From assembly GCA_900753685.1 (NCBI GenBank), contig CAAEAB010000181.1, positions 1-49,682 on the forward strand: DNA of 49,682 nucleotides, read 5' to 3'. The DNA comes from Lachnospiraceae bacterium (lineage in GTDB: Bacteria > Bacillota > Clostridia > Lachnospirales > Lachnospiraceae). How positions within the stretch are numbered: position 1 is the first letter of the stretch; every line of letters begins with the position of its first letter. Positions 27,444-35,989 of the stretch are shown here, piece by piece. The notes under the pieces were generated by a model that was not told the origin of the DNA, searched no databases, and worked only from the letters and a program-made list of their open reading frames with translations. Position numbers and translations under genes: made by a program.

Positions 27444-28920
27444 AATATTTTTGTTCAAGATACCTCTTCCTTCTTGAAAGAGTTTTTACATTTACTCCCA
27501 ATTTGACCGCAGCCTTTTCAAGCGTTTTATAGGCACCATAATAGTCGTTGATATATTGGAGCTCAATCTGCTCCAATATTTCCTTTAGATTTACCGTTTC
27601 AATTTCCGAATGTTCTACAGTAAAACGCGACTCCTGTTTTTCGATATCCGCCGCAGAGATAATGTCTTCATCACTTAAAATGACCATTTTTTCAATCGTA
27701 TTTTTCAATTCCCTGACATTTCCCGGCCACTCATAATCCTCCAGCATTTTATAGGAGTATGCGCTGAGACTTTTATTCGTTTTAAATTTGTCATTAAACC
27801 TTTTCAAAAATAAATCTGCCAGCGGAATGATGTCCTGCTTTCTCTCACGAAGCGGCGGTATTTCAATGTTAACCACATTCAGCCGATAATACAGATCCGC
27901 CCGAAACTCGTTCTGCTCCACCATTTTCATCAAATCTCTGTTGGTGGCTGCGATTACCCGCACGTCCACTTTTTTAGGCTTTCCCGCGCCTACGCGAATA
28001 ATCTCTTTTTCCTGAAGTGTTCTCAACAGCTTCATCTGCACATTAAAAGGAAGCTCACCGATTTCATCCAGAAACAACGTCCCGCCATCGGCAATTTCAA
28101 AATATCCCGGCTTTCCCTTTGGCAGTCCCCCCGTAAAGGCGCCGCCCACATAACCGAACAATTCTGTCTCAATCAAATCCTTCGATATAGCCCCACAGTT
28201 CAGGCAAAGCATAATCTTATCCTTCCTCAAACTGTTCTGATGGATAAAATTTGCCAGCATCTCCTTCCCCGTTCCGGTTTCACCCTGAATCAGCACCGTC
28301 GTATCCTTATCCGACACCTTCAGGGCCTTATAAATCGTGTCATACATTTTCGGATCATTCACCAAAAGCTGAGACTGATTCACATTTTGCTGCGCGATGG
28401 TTTTCATCCGCTCTTCGTACTCTAAGACCTGCTCATTTTTCTGGGAAAGTTCCCTCCGCAAATCTTCAATCATCTGAAAATCTCTTGTATTGCTCACGAT
28501 CATAACAATGTTTCCGTTATCATCAAAAATCGGTGTACTGCTGATGTAAGCTTTGCGCCCAGTTCTGTAAAAGGTCTGCTCGATCGTCATCGGCTTTCCG
28601 GAACGAATAGTTATAAGGGACGCGGAATAGGATATCATTTTACCTTCCAGCTCCTTCACATTACTGCCCAAAATCTCTTCACCTTTGATTCCCGACATTT
28701 CCTCATAGGCTTTATTCACCTTCAAAACCCTACCTTCACCGTCCGTAATAAAAAATCCGTCCTGGGAATCTTCAAATATAGCATTCAGCTTCTCATAAAT
28801 TTCGCGGGTATACACCAGTTCTCCAACCACTGCCTCCATTCCCTGCCGCATAAGCCGATTCAAATCCAGCGCCTTGTCATATCTGCTAAAATCCAGTTGA
28901 TTATCTGACTTTCCCATCAC
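27433..28920 (-). CDS. sigma-54-dependent activator with PAS sensor
   Basis: A 495-residue enhancer-binding protein. A PAS domain lies at about 43-150 (EDSQDGFFITDGEGRVLKVN), a short coiled linker at 150-180, and the AAA+ domain at about 185-420 with Walker A GETGTGKE (213-220), the sigma-54 contact loop GAFTGG (260-265), Walker B TLFLDEIGEL and the arginine-finger region. The C-terminal Fis-like helix-turn-helix is AAVKLGVNVKTLSRRKRYL. There is no response-regulator domain, so it senses a ligand or redox state directly. abfD lies next downstream behind a sigma-54 promoter and is the probable target. Confidence 0.93.
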   Translation of the reverse strand: MMGKSDNQLDFSRYDKALDLNRLMRQGMEAVVGELVYTREIYEKLNAIFEDSQDGFFITDGEGRVLKVNKAYEEMSGIKGEEILGSNVKELEGKMISYSASLITIRSGKPMTIEQTFYRTGRKAYISSTPIFDDNGNIVMIVSNTRDFQMIEDLRRELSQKNEQVLEYEERMKTIAQQNVNQSQLLVNDPKMYDTIYKALKVSDKDTTVLIQGETGTGKEMLANFIHQNSLRKDKIMLCLNCGAISKDLIETELFGYVGGAFTGGLPKGKPGYFEIADGGTLFLDEIGELPFNVQMKLLRTLQEKEIIRVGAGKPKKVDVRVIAATNRDLMKMVEQNEFRADLYYRLNVVNIEIPPLRERKQDIIPLADLFLKRFNDKFKTNKSLSAYSYKMLEDYEWPGNVRELKNTIEKMVILSDEDIISAADIEKQESRFTVEHSEIETVNLKEILEQIELQYINDYYGAYKTLEKAAVKLGVNVKTLSRRKRYLEQKYSHL

Positions 28921-28946
28921 ATCTTCCCCCTATATATCCTCATTTC

Positions 28947-28975
28947 ATTATAAAATATATACCCAAAAATATCCA
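28947..28975 (-). promoter_or_regulatory. sigma-A promoter for the activator gene
   Basis: Minus-strand TGGATA (28970-28975, four of six), 17-base spacer, TATAAT (28947-28952). It lies 27 bases before the activator start, so the activator would be made from a vegetative promoter while its target uses sigma-54. Confidence 0.65.
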
Positions 28976-29017
28976 CCCAAACGAATATCATAATTCAATT
29001 TTGCATATGATATAGTG

Positions 29018-29048
29018 AAAACCCCGAAGCTGCTATCTCCGGGGTTTT
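29018..29048 (-). terminator. terminator after the Ig-like surface protein
   Basis: Nine-base arms AAAACCCCG (29018-29026) and CGGGGTTTT (29040-29048) around a 13-base loop. It lies 57 bases past the surface-protein stop and before the activator promoter. The T run is short (four), so efficiency is uncertain; it is symmetrical enough to act on both strands. Confidence 0.75.
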
Positions 29049-29105
29049 CTTTTGGCTAATTGTCACCATCCAGCCATTTCTTATTATGAAATTCTATTGG
29101 ATATT

Positions 29106-31907
29106 TTACATCCGTTCCCGCTTTTTGTTTCTCAGTTTTGCCGCAAACACACCAATGACTGCCATGGCAGATATCAGCAGCATAACAACCGCCGTCTTAA
29201 GCGGAGCCGTATCTCCGGTTTTCGGAACTCTCGTATCTTTTTGAGATGGATTCGGCTTGTGATTCTTATCCTGATCACTTCCCGGCTTCTCTGTTTCTTC
29301 CGGTTTCTCTGTTTCTTCCGGAACATCGGCTTCCTTTACGTTCAACACAAGGACTTCTGTGGATGCACTTCCATATGCTCCGGAAATCACACAATAGTAT
29401 CCCATTTCATTCAGTGAGATATTTGTCTTTACCGTCAATGTATCCGTATCTGTACCGACATAGGTTTCTCCATCCTCGAGGGCATTTCCGTCTTTATCAT
29501 ACCACTTATATGTAAGTTCCTCGCCCCAGTCGCCAACGGCCTTTGCTGTAAAGGTTACTGACTCTCCTGCCGTAACTATATCCCCATTGTCGTCTCTCGT
29601 AATGTCTGCATTCAAAACCCTTTCATTAACATAAAGTTCTGCCCCAACTGTTTTGGAATTATATTCATCCGGGCGTCCATAACCTCTCATAACTACGCAG
29701 TGATACTGACCGGCGTCTTCCGTTCCTGCATTTTCCACCGTATACACGGCTTCTGTTGCGCCTTCAATCTTATTTTCGGTTTTCACTTCACCCTTGTACC
29801 ACTGGTAAGTCACGCGTCCTCCCCAATCACCGCTCAAGGATACTGTAAATGTGGCGTTATCGCCAGCCAGCGCCGTCTGATTTTCTGCACTGGCATCCAG
29901 GACATGAAGGGTTACCAACGGACTGTAAGCTGTGCCAACCGCATTTGTCACCGACAGGCAATAGGTTGTTCCATCCTGATTCGCTTCAATATTCCTTAGT
30001 GTCATCGTCGTGCTTTCTGGATTGCCGTATTTATTTTCATCAGCTTCAATCTTTGTCTTATTCTCATCACCGAAGCACCATGCCACGCCATCCTTTGGAA
30101 CTGCCGGATTTCCCTGGTCATAATTTCCTACAAGGGATGCCTTTCCGCCGACAATACCATAAACATCCGTACTGGTTACACGAACATTTGCCAACGTACC
30201 ATCAATGGCTACCACGTAATCCCCATTGTCCATACGCTTAAGACATTTATTGTCAAATCCATCCAGATAAAATGCATCTTCCGCTGCATTTGGCGCTTTA
30301 ACAAGGACTGTACCGACTTCAGGTTCACCATCAGGAACAACCACCTTAACTTTACCAGAGACCTCTCCTCTAACTGTCAAATAGGTAAACTTATTGTTTA
30401 ATACAGGCAGCATAACCGTCCCTTCCGCTGCAGAAGCATCCAGATTATTAATCGTCACCGTTACCGTGGATGAAGTCGCTGCCAATATAGAAATACCGCT
30501 ATTTCCCGAAAACTGAATCGTCTTGCAGTCATAACCGCTTGTAGAAATAGGTACCCATGAATTTTCCAGAACCAGTTTATCTACTGCTGTCGATGATGAA
30601 CCAACCGACGGCACAAACTGTTTATTGAAGCGGTTCACCGCTGGATTGTTTTCTGAACCATATCCGTTTAACACGACTGTGGTTGTCGGACTGCTGCTGA
30701 TATAGTTATTGTTGGAATTACCCCCAAAACTGCTGATAATACTTTTTGATATCGGACTGTAGACTCTGAAGGTTGCACCCTCGGCAGTTTTAGCTGATTT
30801 ATCTTCTACGGTTCCAAGCACGCCTGTTACAGTTCCATCAAAGACAATTTCCGAACCGCTGGCATCATTATAGAGATATGTCATTTTCATATCCATATTT
30901 ACATTTTTAAGTGTCAGATTGCCATTGACTCTGAGATAATTTCGCGAGGTGACCGGTTGCGAAAGTGTATTTCCTTCTCCGTCAATCACTATGGATTTTG
31001 CCGGGAATGTGCAAGTGTTTGCTGAACCGCTGTCCGTTTCAAGTTTTGCATTTTCCTTCAGCGCCACCATATATGTTCCCTCACCGTCATCACCGGCAAT
31101 AGCATTCAGTGCATCGCTCATAGACCCGAATCCTGCACCTACAATATTTCCGCCATTGACTGAAACAATTGGTGCCCCCAATGTAAATGCACCTTCCGCA
31201 TTGTACACCAATACTTTATCTGTCACTCCATCCAGATAAAATGCGTCTCTCGCTGCATTCACCGCTTTGACCAGAACTGTCCCGTCTTCAGGGATACTTC
31301 CATCCAGGATAATTTTAGTTTTTCCGGCAGCTTCTCCGGTAACGGTAAGTGCCGCCCCATTTTCCAGCCGCAATTCGCCATTTCCCCCCAGGGCCTTTAC
31401 AGTGACATCCGCCGACAGCTTCAAGCCGCCGTCATTGAGCAATACTCCGGTTTCGGACAATCCACTCTGTGCATTAAGAAATGTGTTGTTTAACACAAGA
31501 TTGGAAAATCCGCTAATTGACGGCATATTGTAATAATAATCCGAACGCCCGACATTTTCGAAAGTTACCGTTGAATTTTCCCCCGCGCCGATAATCTGAC
31601 ATGGCTGCCCCAATGACTGGCTACTCGGAAGTTTTCCGAAAAAAGTCAGATTATTTCCGCTGATTTGGCTAAAACCAAAGCTGCCGCCATCAATCATCAC
31701 AAAGCGATATTCGCCGGCTGTCAAATTACACAGCACCGTATTATTAAAATTATGAATATTTTTAATTGTCATCGGCGCTCGGAGTGTAAGATTGGCCGGA
31801 AGCACCACACTATTATTGCTAAAATCAATGGTTACTTCCTTATTCGGAGCTTCTGCCGTTTCAGGCCATACAATATTCTCACTGTTCTGACGCAAAGTGA
31901 TTGTCAA
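29106..31907 (-). CDS. surface protein, main part: beta-rich region, three Ig-like domains, VPKTG anchor
   Basis: The main part of a split cell-wall protein; coding similarity continues in frame upstream to about 32016, so the ATG at 31907 is internal. Residues 1-560 are Asn/Ser/Gly-rich beta repeats, with a unit GTVLVKA-NAA-DAFYLDG occurring at about 209-228 and 532-550. Three Ig-like domains follow (about 571-668, 670-763, 765-858), each with a DG-Y-C or G-Y-C strand. A Pro/Glu/Lys wall-spanning stretch leads to VPKTGD (894-899), a membrane helix and the basic tail KLRNKKRERM: a sortase signal of LPXTG type. The ligand is unknown. Confidence 0.8.
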   Translation of the reverse strand: MTITLRQNSENIVWPETAEAPNKEVTIDFSNNSVVLPANLTLRAPMTIKNIHNFNNTVLCNLTAGEYRFVMIDGGSFGFSQISGNNLTFFGKLPSSQSLGQPCQIIGAGENSTVTFENVGRSDYYYNMPSISGFSNLVLNNTFLNAQSGLSETGVLLNDGGLKLSADVTVKALGGNGELRLENGAALTVTGEAAGKTKIILDGSIPEDGTVLVKAVNAARDAFYLDGVTDKVLVYNAEGAFTLGAPIVSVNGGNIVGAGFGSMSDALNAIAGDDGEGTYMVALKENAKLETDSGSANTCTFPAKSIVIDGEGNTLSQPVTSRNYLRVNGNLTLKNVNMDMKMTYLYNDASGSEIVFDGTVTGVLGTVEDKSAKTAEGATFRVYSPISKSIISSFGGNSNNNYISSSPTTTVVLNGYGSENNPAVNRFNKQFVPSVGSSSTAVDKLVLENSWVPISTSGYDCKTIQFSGNSGISILAATSSTVTVTINNLDASAAEGTVMLPVLNNKFTYLTVRGEVSGKVKVVVPDGEPEVGTVLVKAPNAAEDAFYLDGFDNKCLKRMDNGDYVVAIDGTLANVRVTSTDVYGIVGGKASLVGNYDQGNPAVPKDGVAWCFGDENKTKIEADENKYGNPESTTMTLRNIEANQDGTTYCLSVTNAVGTAYSPLVTLHVLDASAENQTALAGDNATFTVSLSGDWGGRVTYQWYKGEVKTENKIEGATEAVYTVENAGTEDAGQYHCVVMRGYGRPDEYNSKTVGAELYVNERVLNADITRDDNGDIVTAGESVTFTAKAVGDWGEELTYKWYDKDGNALEDGETYVGTDTDTLTVKTNISLNEMGYYCVISGAYGSASTEVLVLNVKEADVPEETEKPEETEKPGSDQDKNHKPNPSQKDTRVPKTGDTAPLKTAVVMLLISAMAVIGVFAAKLRNKKRERM

Positions 31908-31951
31908 AGGTCCCTGATCCGAACCGTTGTTGATGGCTTCAAACGCCTTTT

Positions 31952-32674
31952 CTAGGGATTCATATCCGGTAATGTTTCCGTCACTGCCCTGAACCAGCGC
32001 CGCCGATTCTGCCTCTCCCTCACAGCCACCTTCACCTCGGCCTTTGTTCCAAGCTTTGCAACTACTTTTTCCTTTGTTGTCTCATCAGGTACTTCAATTA
32101 CCGGATTTTTTGTTGTTCCAAAAACGCTGGCATCCAGGGAAGATACCGACAGTTTATTTGGACAACTAAGCACAAAGCCTTCCGGCAATCCTGAAAATGC
32201 ATTCGCTCCCAACTGCACCGGATTCATAATTGTAACCCGCGCCAGGCTTGTACATCCGCTAAATGGTATTGTTGATTTTGAAATTTGTGCATAATTAAAA
32301 TAAACCGTTGTCAATGATATACAATTTCTGAATGCACCGTTTTTTATACTCGTATAAACAATCGCTTCCGACCCGCGAACAGAACTCAAAGATGTACAAT
32401 CCGCAAAACAAGCGCTTCCGATAACCGATATGGAGGCTGCTGATAAGTCAATTCCCGTCAGTTGTGTATTCCCGTGAAATGCACCGCTTCCCAGTTCCTT
32501 GACATCGTATTTCAGTCCCTCAATTTCCACTGTGGCCGGTATGATAACATTCCCTGAAGCCTGTGTTCCGTCCGAGACCGCTACCGTACCATGCGCGGAC
32601 TCTGCAGCCACTTTTGTCACTGTGTAAATTAAGTCCATTCTCTTCTGCTGTACTGCCCACAGCCACATCCACAC
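31952..32674 (-). CDS. surface protein, middle part: BspA-type leucine-rich repeats, frame-shifted
   Basis: This segment is read one frame away from the parts before and after it. From VTKVAAESAHGTVAVSDG on it carries BspA-like repeats (LGSGAFHGNTQLTGIDLS, IGSACFADCTSLSSV, IKNGAFRNCISLTTV, IPFSGCTSLARVTI, LGANAFSGLPEGFV), a binding module of surface proteins. The first 12 residues (MWMWLWAVQQKR) and the last 20 are out-of-frame readings. It has no ribosome site or signal peptide of its own, so it is not an independent gene; it belongs between the neighbouring ORFs. Confidence 0.6.
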   Translation of the reverse strand: MWMWLWAVQQKRMDLIYTVTKVAAESAHGTVAVSDGTQASGNVIIPATVEIEGLKYDVKELGSGAFHGNTQLTGIDLSAASISVIGSACFADCTSLSSVRGSEAIVYTSIKNGAFRNCISLTTVYFNYAQISKSTIPFSGCTSLARVTIMNPVQLGANAFSGLPEGFVLSCPNKLSVSSLDASVFGTTKNPVIEVPDETTKEKVVAKLGTKAEVKVAVRERQNRRRWFRAVTETLPDMNP

Positions 32675-33002
32675 TCAGCGGTGCAATATCCGATCCTTCT
32701 TCAGTATCTTCAATAGATTCACTCTCTCTGGTTTCTTCACTGCTTTTTAATACATCGCCGCTTTCTGTTTCTGTGTTACTCTCCGGTACATTGTTATCTT
32801 CAGTGTCATCGACAGTCTCCATCTGATTTCCAGTCTCACCATCGCCTGCGCCAGTCTCACCATCGTCTGCGACGGTCTCAGATATGATCTCAGGTTCACA
32901 TACAAACTGCTGTGCCGACACGTTGATTCCCGGCACAGTAAGCAGGACCGAGGCTGACAAGGCCCATATACATCCCAGCTTAAATTTCTTCATTTTCTTC
33001 AT
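32520..33002 (-). CDS. surface protein, N-terminal part: signal peptide and acidic linker
   Basis: Ribosome site GAGGAGAAAATTTAC, ATG at 33002, then a classic signal peptide (MKKMKKFKLG, hydrophobic core ASVLLTVPG, likely cut after NVSA). An acidic Glu/Asp/Thr/Ser-rich linker runs to about residue 110. After SVDVAVGSTAEEN the frame should change: removing one base near 32635 joins it to YTVTKVAAESAHG of the next part. The 40 residues past that point are out of frame. As written, the product would be a short secreted fragment. Confidence 0.65.
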   Translation of the reverse strand: MKKMKKFKLGCIWALSASVLLTVPGINVSAQQFVCEPEIISETVADDGETGAGDGETGNQMETVDDTEDNNVPESNTETESGDVLKSSEETRESESIEDTEEGSDIAPLSVDVAVGSTAEENGLNLHSDKSGCRVRAWYGSGLGRNTGFRECYHTGHSGN

Positions 33003-33167
33003 GTAAATTTTCTCCTCTCATTCAACACAGTTTCCGGCGTTTGCGAAATGTCACAAGCCGCATTTCTTTCCCTGCACGAAAACCATCATAAACTTCATGT
33101 GTAAAATCCACATTTAAACGCAGTAAAAATTTTATCAACATCTGAAAAAAGTCCTTTGCATTACAGA

Positions 33168-33196
33168 TGGACAAACCGAAATAGCTCATGTATTAT
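33168..33196 (+). promoter_or_regulatory. sigma-A promoter for the plus-strand unit at 33229
   Basis: TGGACA (33168-33173, five of six), 17-base spacer ending in ATG, TATTAT (33191-33196, five of six). It lies 33 bases before the methyltransferase start and divergent from the surface-protein gene. The rest of the divergent spacer (33003-33167) shows no further clear site. Confidence 0.75.
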
Positions 33197-33228
33197 ATAT
33201 AGATAGAAAAAACATGAAGAGGTGCCTT

Positions 33229-34092
33229 ATGTTTATTGCCAATCAATGGAAAGATTATGAAGTTATCGATACATCCGGCGGTGAAAAGCTGGAACGCTGG
33301 GGAAAATATCTGCTCGTCCGTCCGGACCCGCAGGTAATTTGGAACACCCCAAAAAGCCATCGGGGCTGGAAGAAAATGAATGGCCATTATCACCGCAGCA
33401 GCAAAGGCGGCGGTCAATGGGAATTTTTTGATCTGCCTGAACAGTGGGCTATCCACTATGGCAGTCTGACGTTTCACTTAAAACCGTTCAGTTTCAAACA
33501 TACTGGATTGTTTCCGGAACAGGCGGCAAACTGGGATTGGTTCGGCCCATTGATTCGTGAAGCGCATCGTCCAATTAAGGTATTGAATCTTTTTGCCTAT
33601 ACCGGAGGAGCGACCTGTGCCGCCGCAGCGGCCGGAGCCAGCGTCACTCACGTGGACGCATCCAAAGGGATGGTGACCTGGGCAAAGGAAAACGCCCGGT
33701 CCAGCGGTCTTGGCGACGCGCCGATTCGCTGGATTGTGGATGATTGTGTAAAATTTGTCGAACGAGAAATCCGCCGTGGAAATACTTATGACGCAGTCAT
33801 CATGGACCCGCCTTCCTACGGCCGGGGACCGAAGGGTGAAATCTGGAAAATTGAAACAAATATTCATGCCTTTATCCAGTTATGTACGAAGGTTCTCAGC
33901 AAAGAACCTCTGTTTTACCTTGTAAATTCTTATACAACCGGATTACAGCCGGCGGTGCTAACTTATATGCTGTCCACCGAGCTGGTTTCAAAATTCGGTG
34001 GCCATGTCATTGCCGATGAAGTTGGACTTCCTGTTACGGGCAGCGGTTTAATTCTGCCCTGCGGCGCTTCCGGCCGATGGTGCCGTAAATAA
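33229..34092 (+). CDS. class I SAM-dependent methyltransferase, RlmI/RlmK-like (COG1092)
   Basis: Probably methylates a cytosine or guanine of 23S rRNA, by similarity of its catalytic half to RlmI/RlmK; the exact target is unknown. The SAM-binding motif is VLNLFAYTGGATCAAAAAGA, the acidic loop is HVDASKGMVTWAKEN, and the catalytic motif IV is MDPPSYGRG. It has a short N-terminal beta domain but no PUA domain. I place the start at the ATG at 33229 (MFIANQWKDYEV), which GAGGTG precedes; an upstream ATG at 33214 lacks a ribosome site. The product is 287 residues. Confidence 0.88.
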   Translation: MFIANQWKDYEVIDTSGGEKLERWGKYLLVRPDPQVIWNTPKSHRGWKKMNGHYHRSSKGGGQWEFFDLPEQWAIHYGSLTFHLKPFSFKHTGLFPEQAANWDWFGPLIREAHRPIKVLNLFAYTGGATCAAAAAGASVTHVDASKGMVTWAKENARSSGLGDAPIRWIVDDCVKFVEREIRRGNTYDAVIMDPPSYGRGPKGEIWKIETNIHAFIQLCTKVLSKEPLFYLVNSYTTGLQPAVLTYMLSTELVSKFGGHVIADEVGLPVTGSGLILPCGASGRWCRK

Positions 34093-34127
34093 AACGAAAA
34101 ACGATGAAATAGGACGGGAGCGATAGG

Positions 34128-34742
34128 ATGCTTGAAAAACTGCGGGGGCGGAAGCCGACGTTAATTGATATGAAAAGCTACCGGCGGTCGGCGGTGGTTA
34201 TACCGTTGATAGAGACAGAAAATGGCTATGAAGTTCTTTTTGAAGTGCGGGCTATCGGATTAAAGCATCAACCGGGGGAAATTTGTTTTCCCGGCGGCGG
34301 ATGTGATCAGGGCGAAGCGCCAGAGGCAGCGGCCCTTCGGGAAATCTGTGAGGAATTACTCATTTCGCCGACTCAGGTGCGGATTGAAGCGCCGATGGAT
34401 ATTTTTGTTTCGCCTTTTAATATGGTCATATATCCTTATTTGGGCACTTTAAATAGCTACGAGGGAACTTATAGCAGAGATGAAGTTTTGGAAATATTTA
34501 CCGTACCGCTGAGATTTTTTATGGAAAAAGAACCGGGAATTTACTATAATAAAATATACACGGAGCCGCCTGAAAATTTTCCATGGGACAAAGTTCAGGG
34601 CGGATATCGATACCGTTGGAATACGGGAACCTATCCGGTGCTTTTTTATGAATACGAAGACCGGGTCATCTGGGGGATTACAGCGCGAATCATGCGGAAT
34701 ACGGTGCAGCTCATGCAGGCGACCGGGTGGAGGATGGAATGA
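34128..34742 (+). CDS. Nudix hydrolase, probable CoA pyrophosphatase
   Basis: Likely splits CoA or acyl-CoA into phosphopantetheine and 3',5'-ADP. The Nudix box is GGGCDQGEAPEAAALREICEEL, and directly before it is the CoA-specific motif LFEVRAIGLKHQPGEICFPGG that marks the NudL/UPF0035 group. The 204-residue length fits. It is 35 bases after the methyltransferase and overlaps the next gene by an ATGA. Confidence 0.9.
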   Translation: MLEKLRGRKPTLIDMKSYRRSAVVIPLIETENGYEVLFEVRAIGLKHQPGEICFPGGGCDQGEAPEAAALREICEELLISPTQVRIEAPMDIFVSPFNMVIYPYLGTLNSYEGTYSRDEVLEIFTVPLRFFMEKEPGIYYNKIYTEPPENFPWDKVQGGYRYRWNTGTYPVLFYEYEDRVIWGITARIMRNTVQLMQATGWRME

Positions 34743-35152
34743 AGATGAAGAAAATAAAGAAAAGTACGATTGTTGAGGCGCAGAAACGAAAAAAGAAAAT
34801 TGTTGAATTTTATTATATGACGCCAGAAAAAACCGATGCCAAAGAGCTGACAGGGCTTATAACCTCTGTGGATGAGGAAAAGGTCGATGTATGGCCGGAA
34901 CTGAATTTGATGGAAGTGGTCCTTGACAGTGATTCACTTATTTTCCAGGATGGCCGGGAGTGCTTTGTGGATTCGCTTGATTTAAAGTTTATCGAAGAAC
35001 GAAATATTCAGTCGATTTATGTGGTCAGCTATGAGGAAGGAGACACTCAGAAAGCCCGCAGGGTCATCAAGGAGATTTTGGAAGCAAAAGGCGGTTTCCT
35101 GTGCAGCGATACGGAAGACTTCGAACCGATATTTACGGCAGATACGATTTGA
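34739..35152 (+). CDS. hypothetical protein, 137 aa
   Basis: No family is recognised. A basic N-terminus (MKMKKIKKSTIVEAQKRKKKIVEFYY) is followed by an acidic, beta-rich body (GLITSVDEEKVDVWPELNLMEVVLDSDSLIFQDG) and a helical end. The start is the ATG at 34739, overlapping the Nudix stop as ATGA and preceded by GGAGGATGG, so translation is coupled. It has no signal peptide or membrane helix. It sits 34 bases before the HAD gene. Confidence 0.75.
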   Translation: MKMKKIKKSTIVEAQKRKKKIVEFYYMTPEKTDAKELTGLITSVDEEKVDVWPELNLMEVVLDSDSLIFQDGRECFVDSLDLKFIEERNIQSIYVVSYEEGDTQKARRVIKEILEAKGGFLCSDTEDFEPIFTADTI

Positions 35153-35186
35153 TTAACATAGAATGATTGACAACGGAGACAGTGGG

Positions 35187-35909
35187 ATGAAATACGATAT
35201 TTTACTTTGGGATATTGACGGGACGTTGATGGATTTTAAACAGGCGGAGGCTAAGGCCTTGAGCCAAAGCCTGGAAGAGGTGGGCGTAAAGCCGACGGAA
35301 GAACTTATTTCGGAATATTCAAGGATTAATCTTTCTTATTGGAAACGGCTGGAGACCGGGGAACTGACAAAGGATGAGGTGCTTCTGGGACGCTTTGTGG
35401 AATTTCTTGGAAAGCATGGAATCGGAGCAGACCCGAAAGCCTTTTTGAACAGCTATGAGGAACATTTAAGTCATGCCTGGTTTATTCAGGATGATTCTCT
35501 GGAACTATGTCGGAAGCTGCGGGCAGAGGGGCTTCGGCAGTATGTGGTTACCAATGGATGGATTGACGTCCAGAAAACGAAGCTTCAAGAATCCGGCTTT
35601 GACCAGGTGATGGACGGCAGCTTTATTTCGGATGCCTTCGGTGTACCAAAGCCGCGGAAGGCGTTTTTCGAAGCCTGCTTTTTGGAGATTTTCGGAACGG
35701 AAACACCGTCGGAAGATGAGCTTCGCCGGGTGTTGATTATCGGTGATTCGTTGACCAGCGATATGCTTGGCGGCGTTAATGCCGGAATCGACCGCTGTTG
35801 GTATCGTCCGGCCGGCGAGATAAATAAAGAGAATATTCCGGTGAACTACGAAATTGAAGATTTATGGCAAATATGGGAGGTCTTGAAAGCCGCCGTACCT
35901 GCTGTTTAA
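35187..35909 (+). CDS. HAD-family nucleotidase, YjjG type
   Basis: Probable house-cleaning pyrimidine 5'-nucleotidase. HAD motif I is LLWDIDGTLMDF with D9 and D11 from the chosen start, motif II is VVTNG, the lysine lies in GVPKPRKAFFE, and motif IV is IIGDSLTSDMLGG. The ATG at 35187 (MKYDILLWDIDGT) is the family start, with GGAGACAGTGGG before it; an in-frame ATG at 35163 has no ribosome site. It ends the plus-strand unit. Confidence 0.88.
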   Translation: MKYDILLWDIDGTLMDFKQAEAKALSQSLEEVGVKPTEELISEYSRINLSYWKRLETGELTKDEVLLGRFVEFLGKHGIGADPKAFLNSYEEHLSHAWFIQDDSLELCRKLRAEGLRQYVVTNGWIDVQKTKLQESGFDQVMDGSFISDAFGVPKPRKAFFEACFLEIFGTETPSEDELRRVLIIGDSLTSDMLGGVNAGIDRCWYRPAGEINKENIPVNYEIEDLWQIWEVLKAAVPAV

Positions 35910-35917
35910 TAATAAAA

Positions 35918-35960
35918 GGAGCGGTTTTTCAACTGTAACTACCCGTTGAAAAACCGCTCC
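35918..35960. terminator. perfect 16-bp inverted repeat between convergent genes
   Basis: Arms GGAGCGGTTTTTCAAC (35918-35933) and GTTGAAAAACCGCTCC (35945-35960) around an 11-base loop lie between the HAD gene and the CoA-transferase gene that meet here. The T and A runs are inside the stem, and no T run follows on either strand. A two-way terminator is the likeliest role, though it is not of the standard form. Confidence 0.6.
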
Positions 35961-35989
35961 GAATTCAGGCAAGCCAACATTATGACAAT

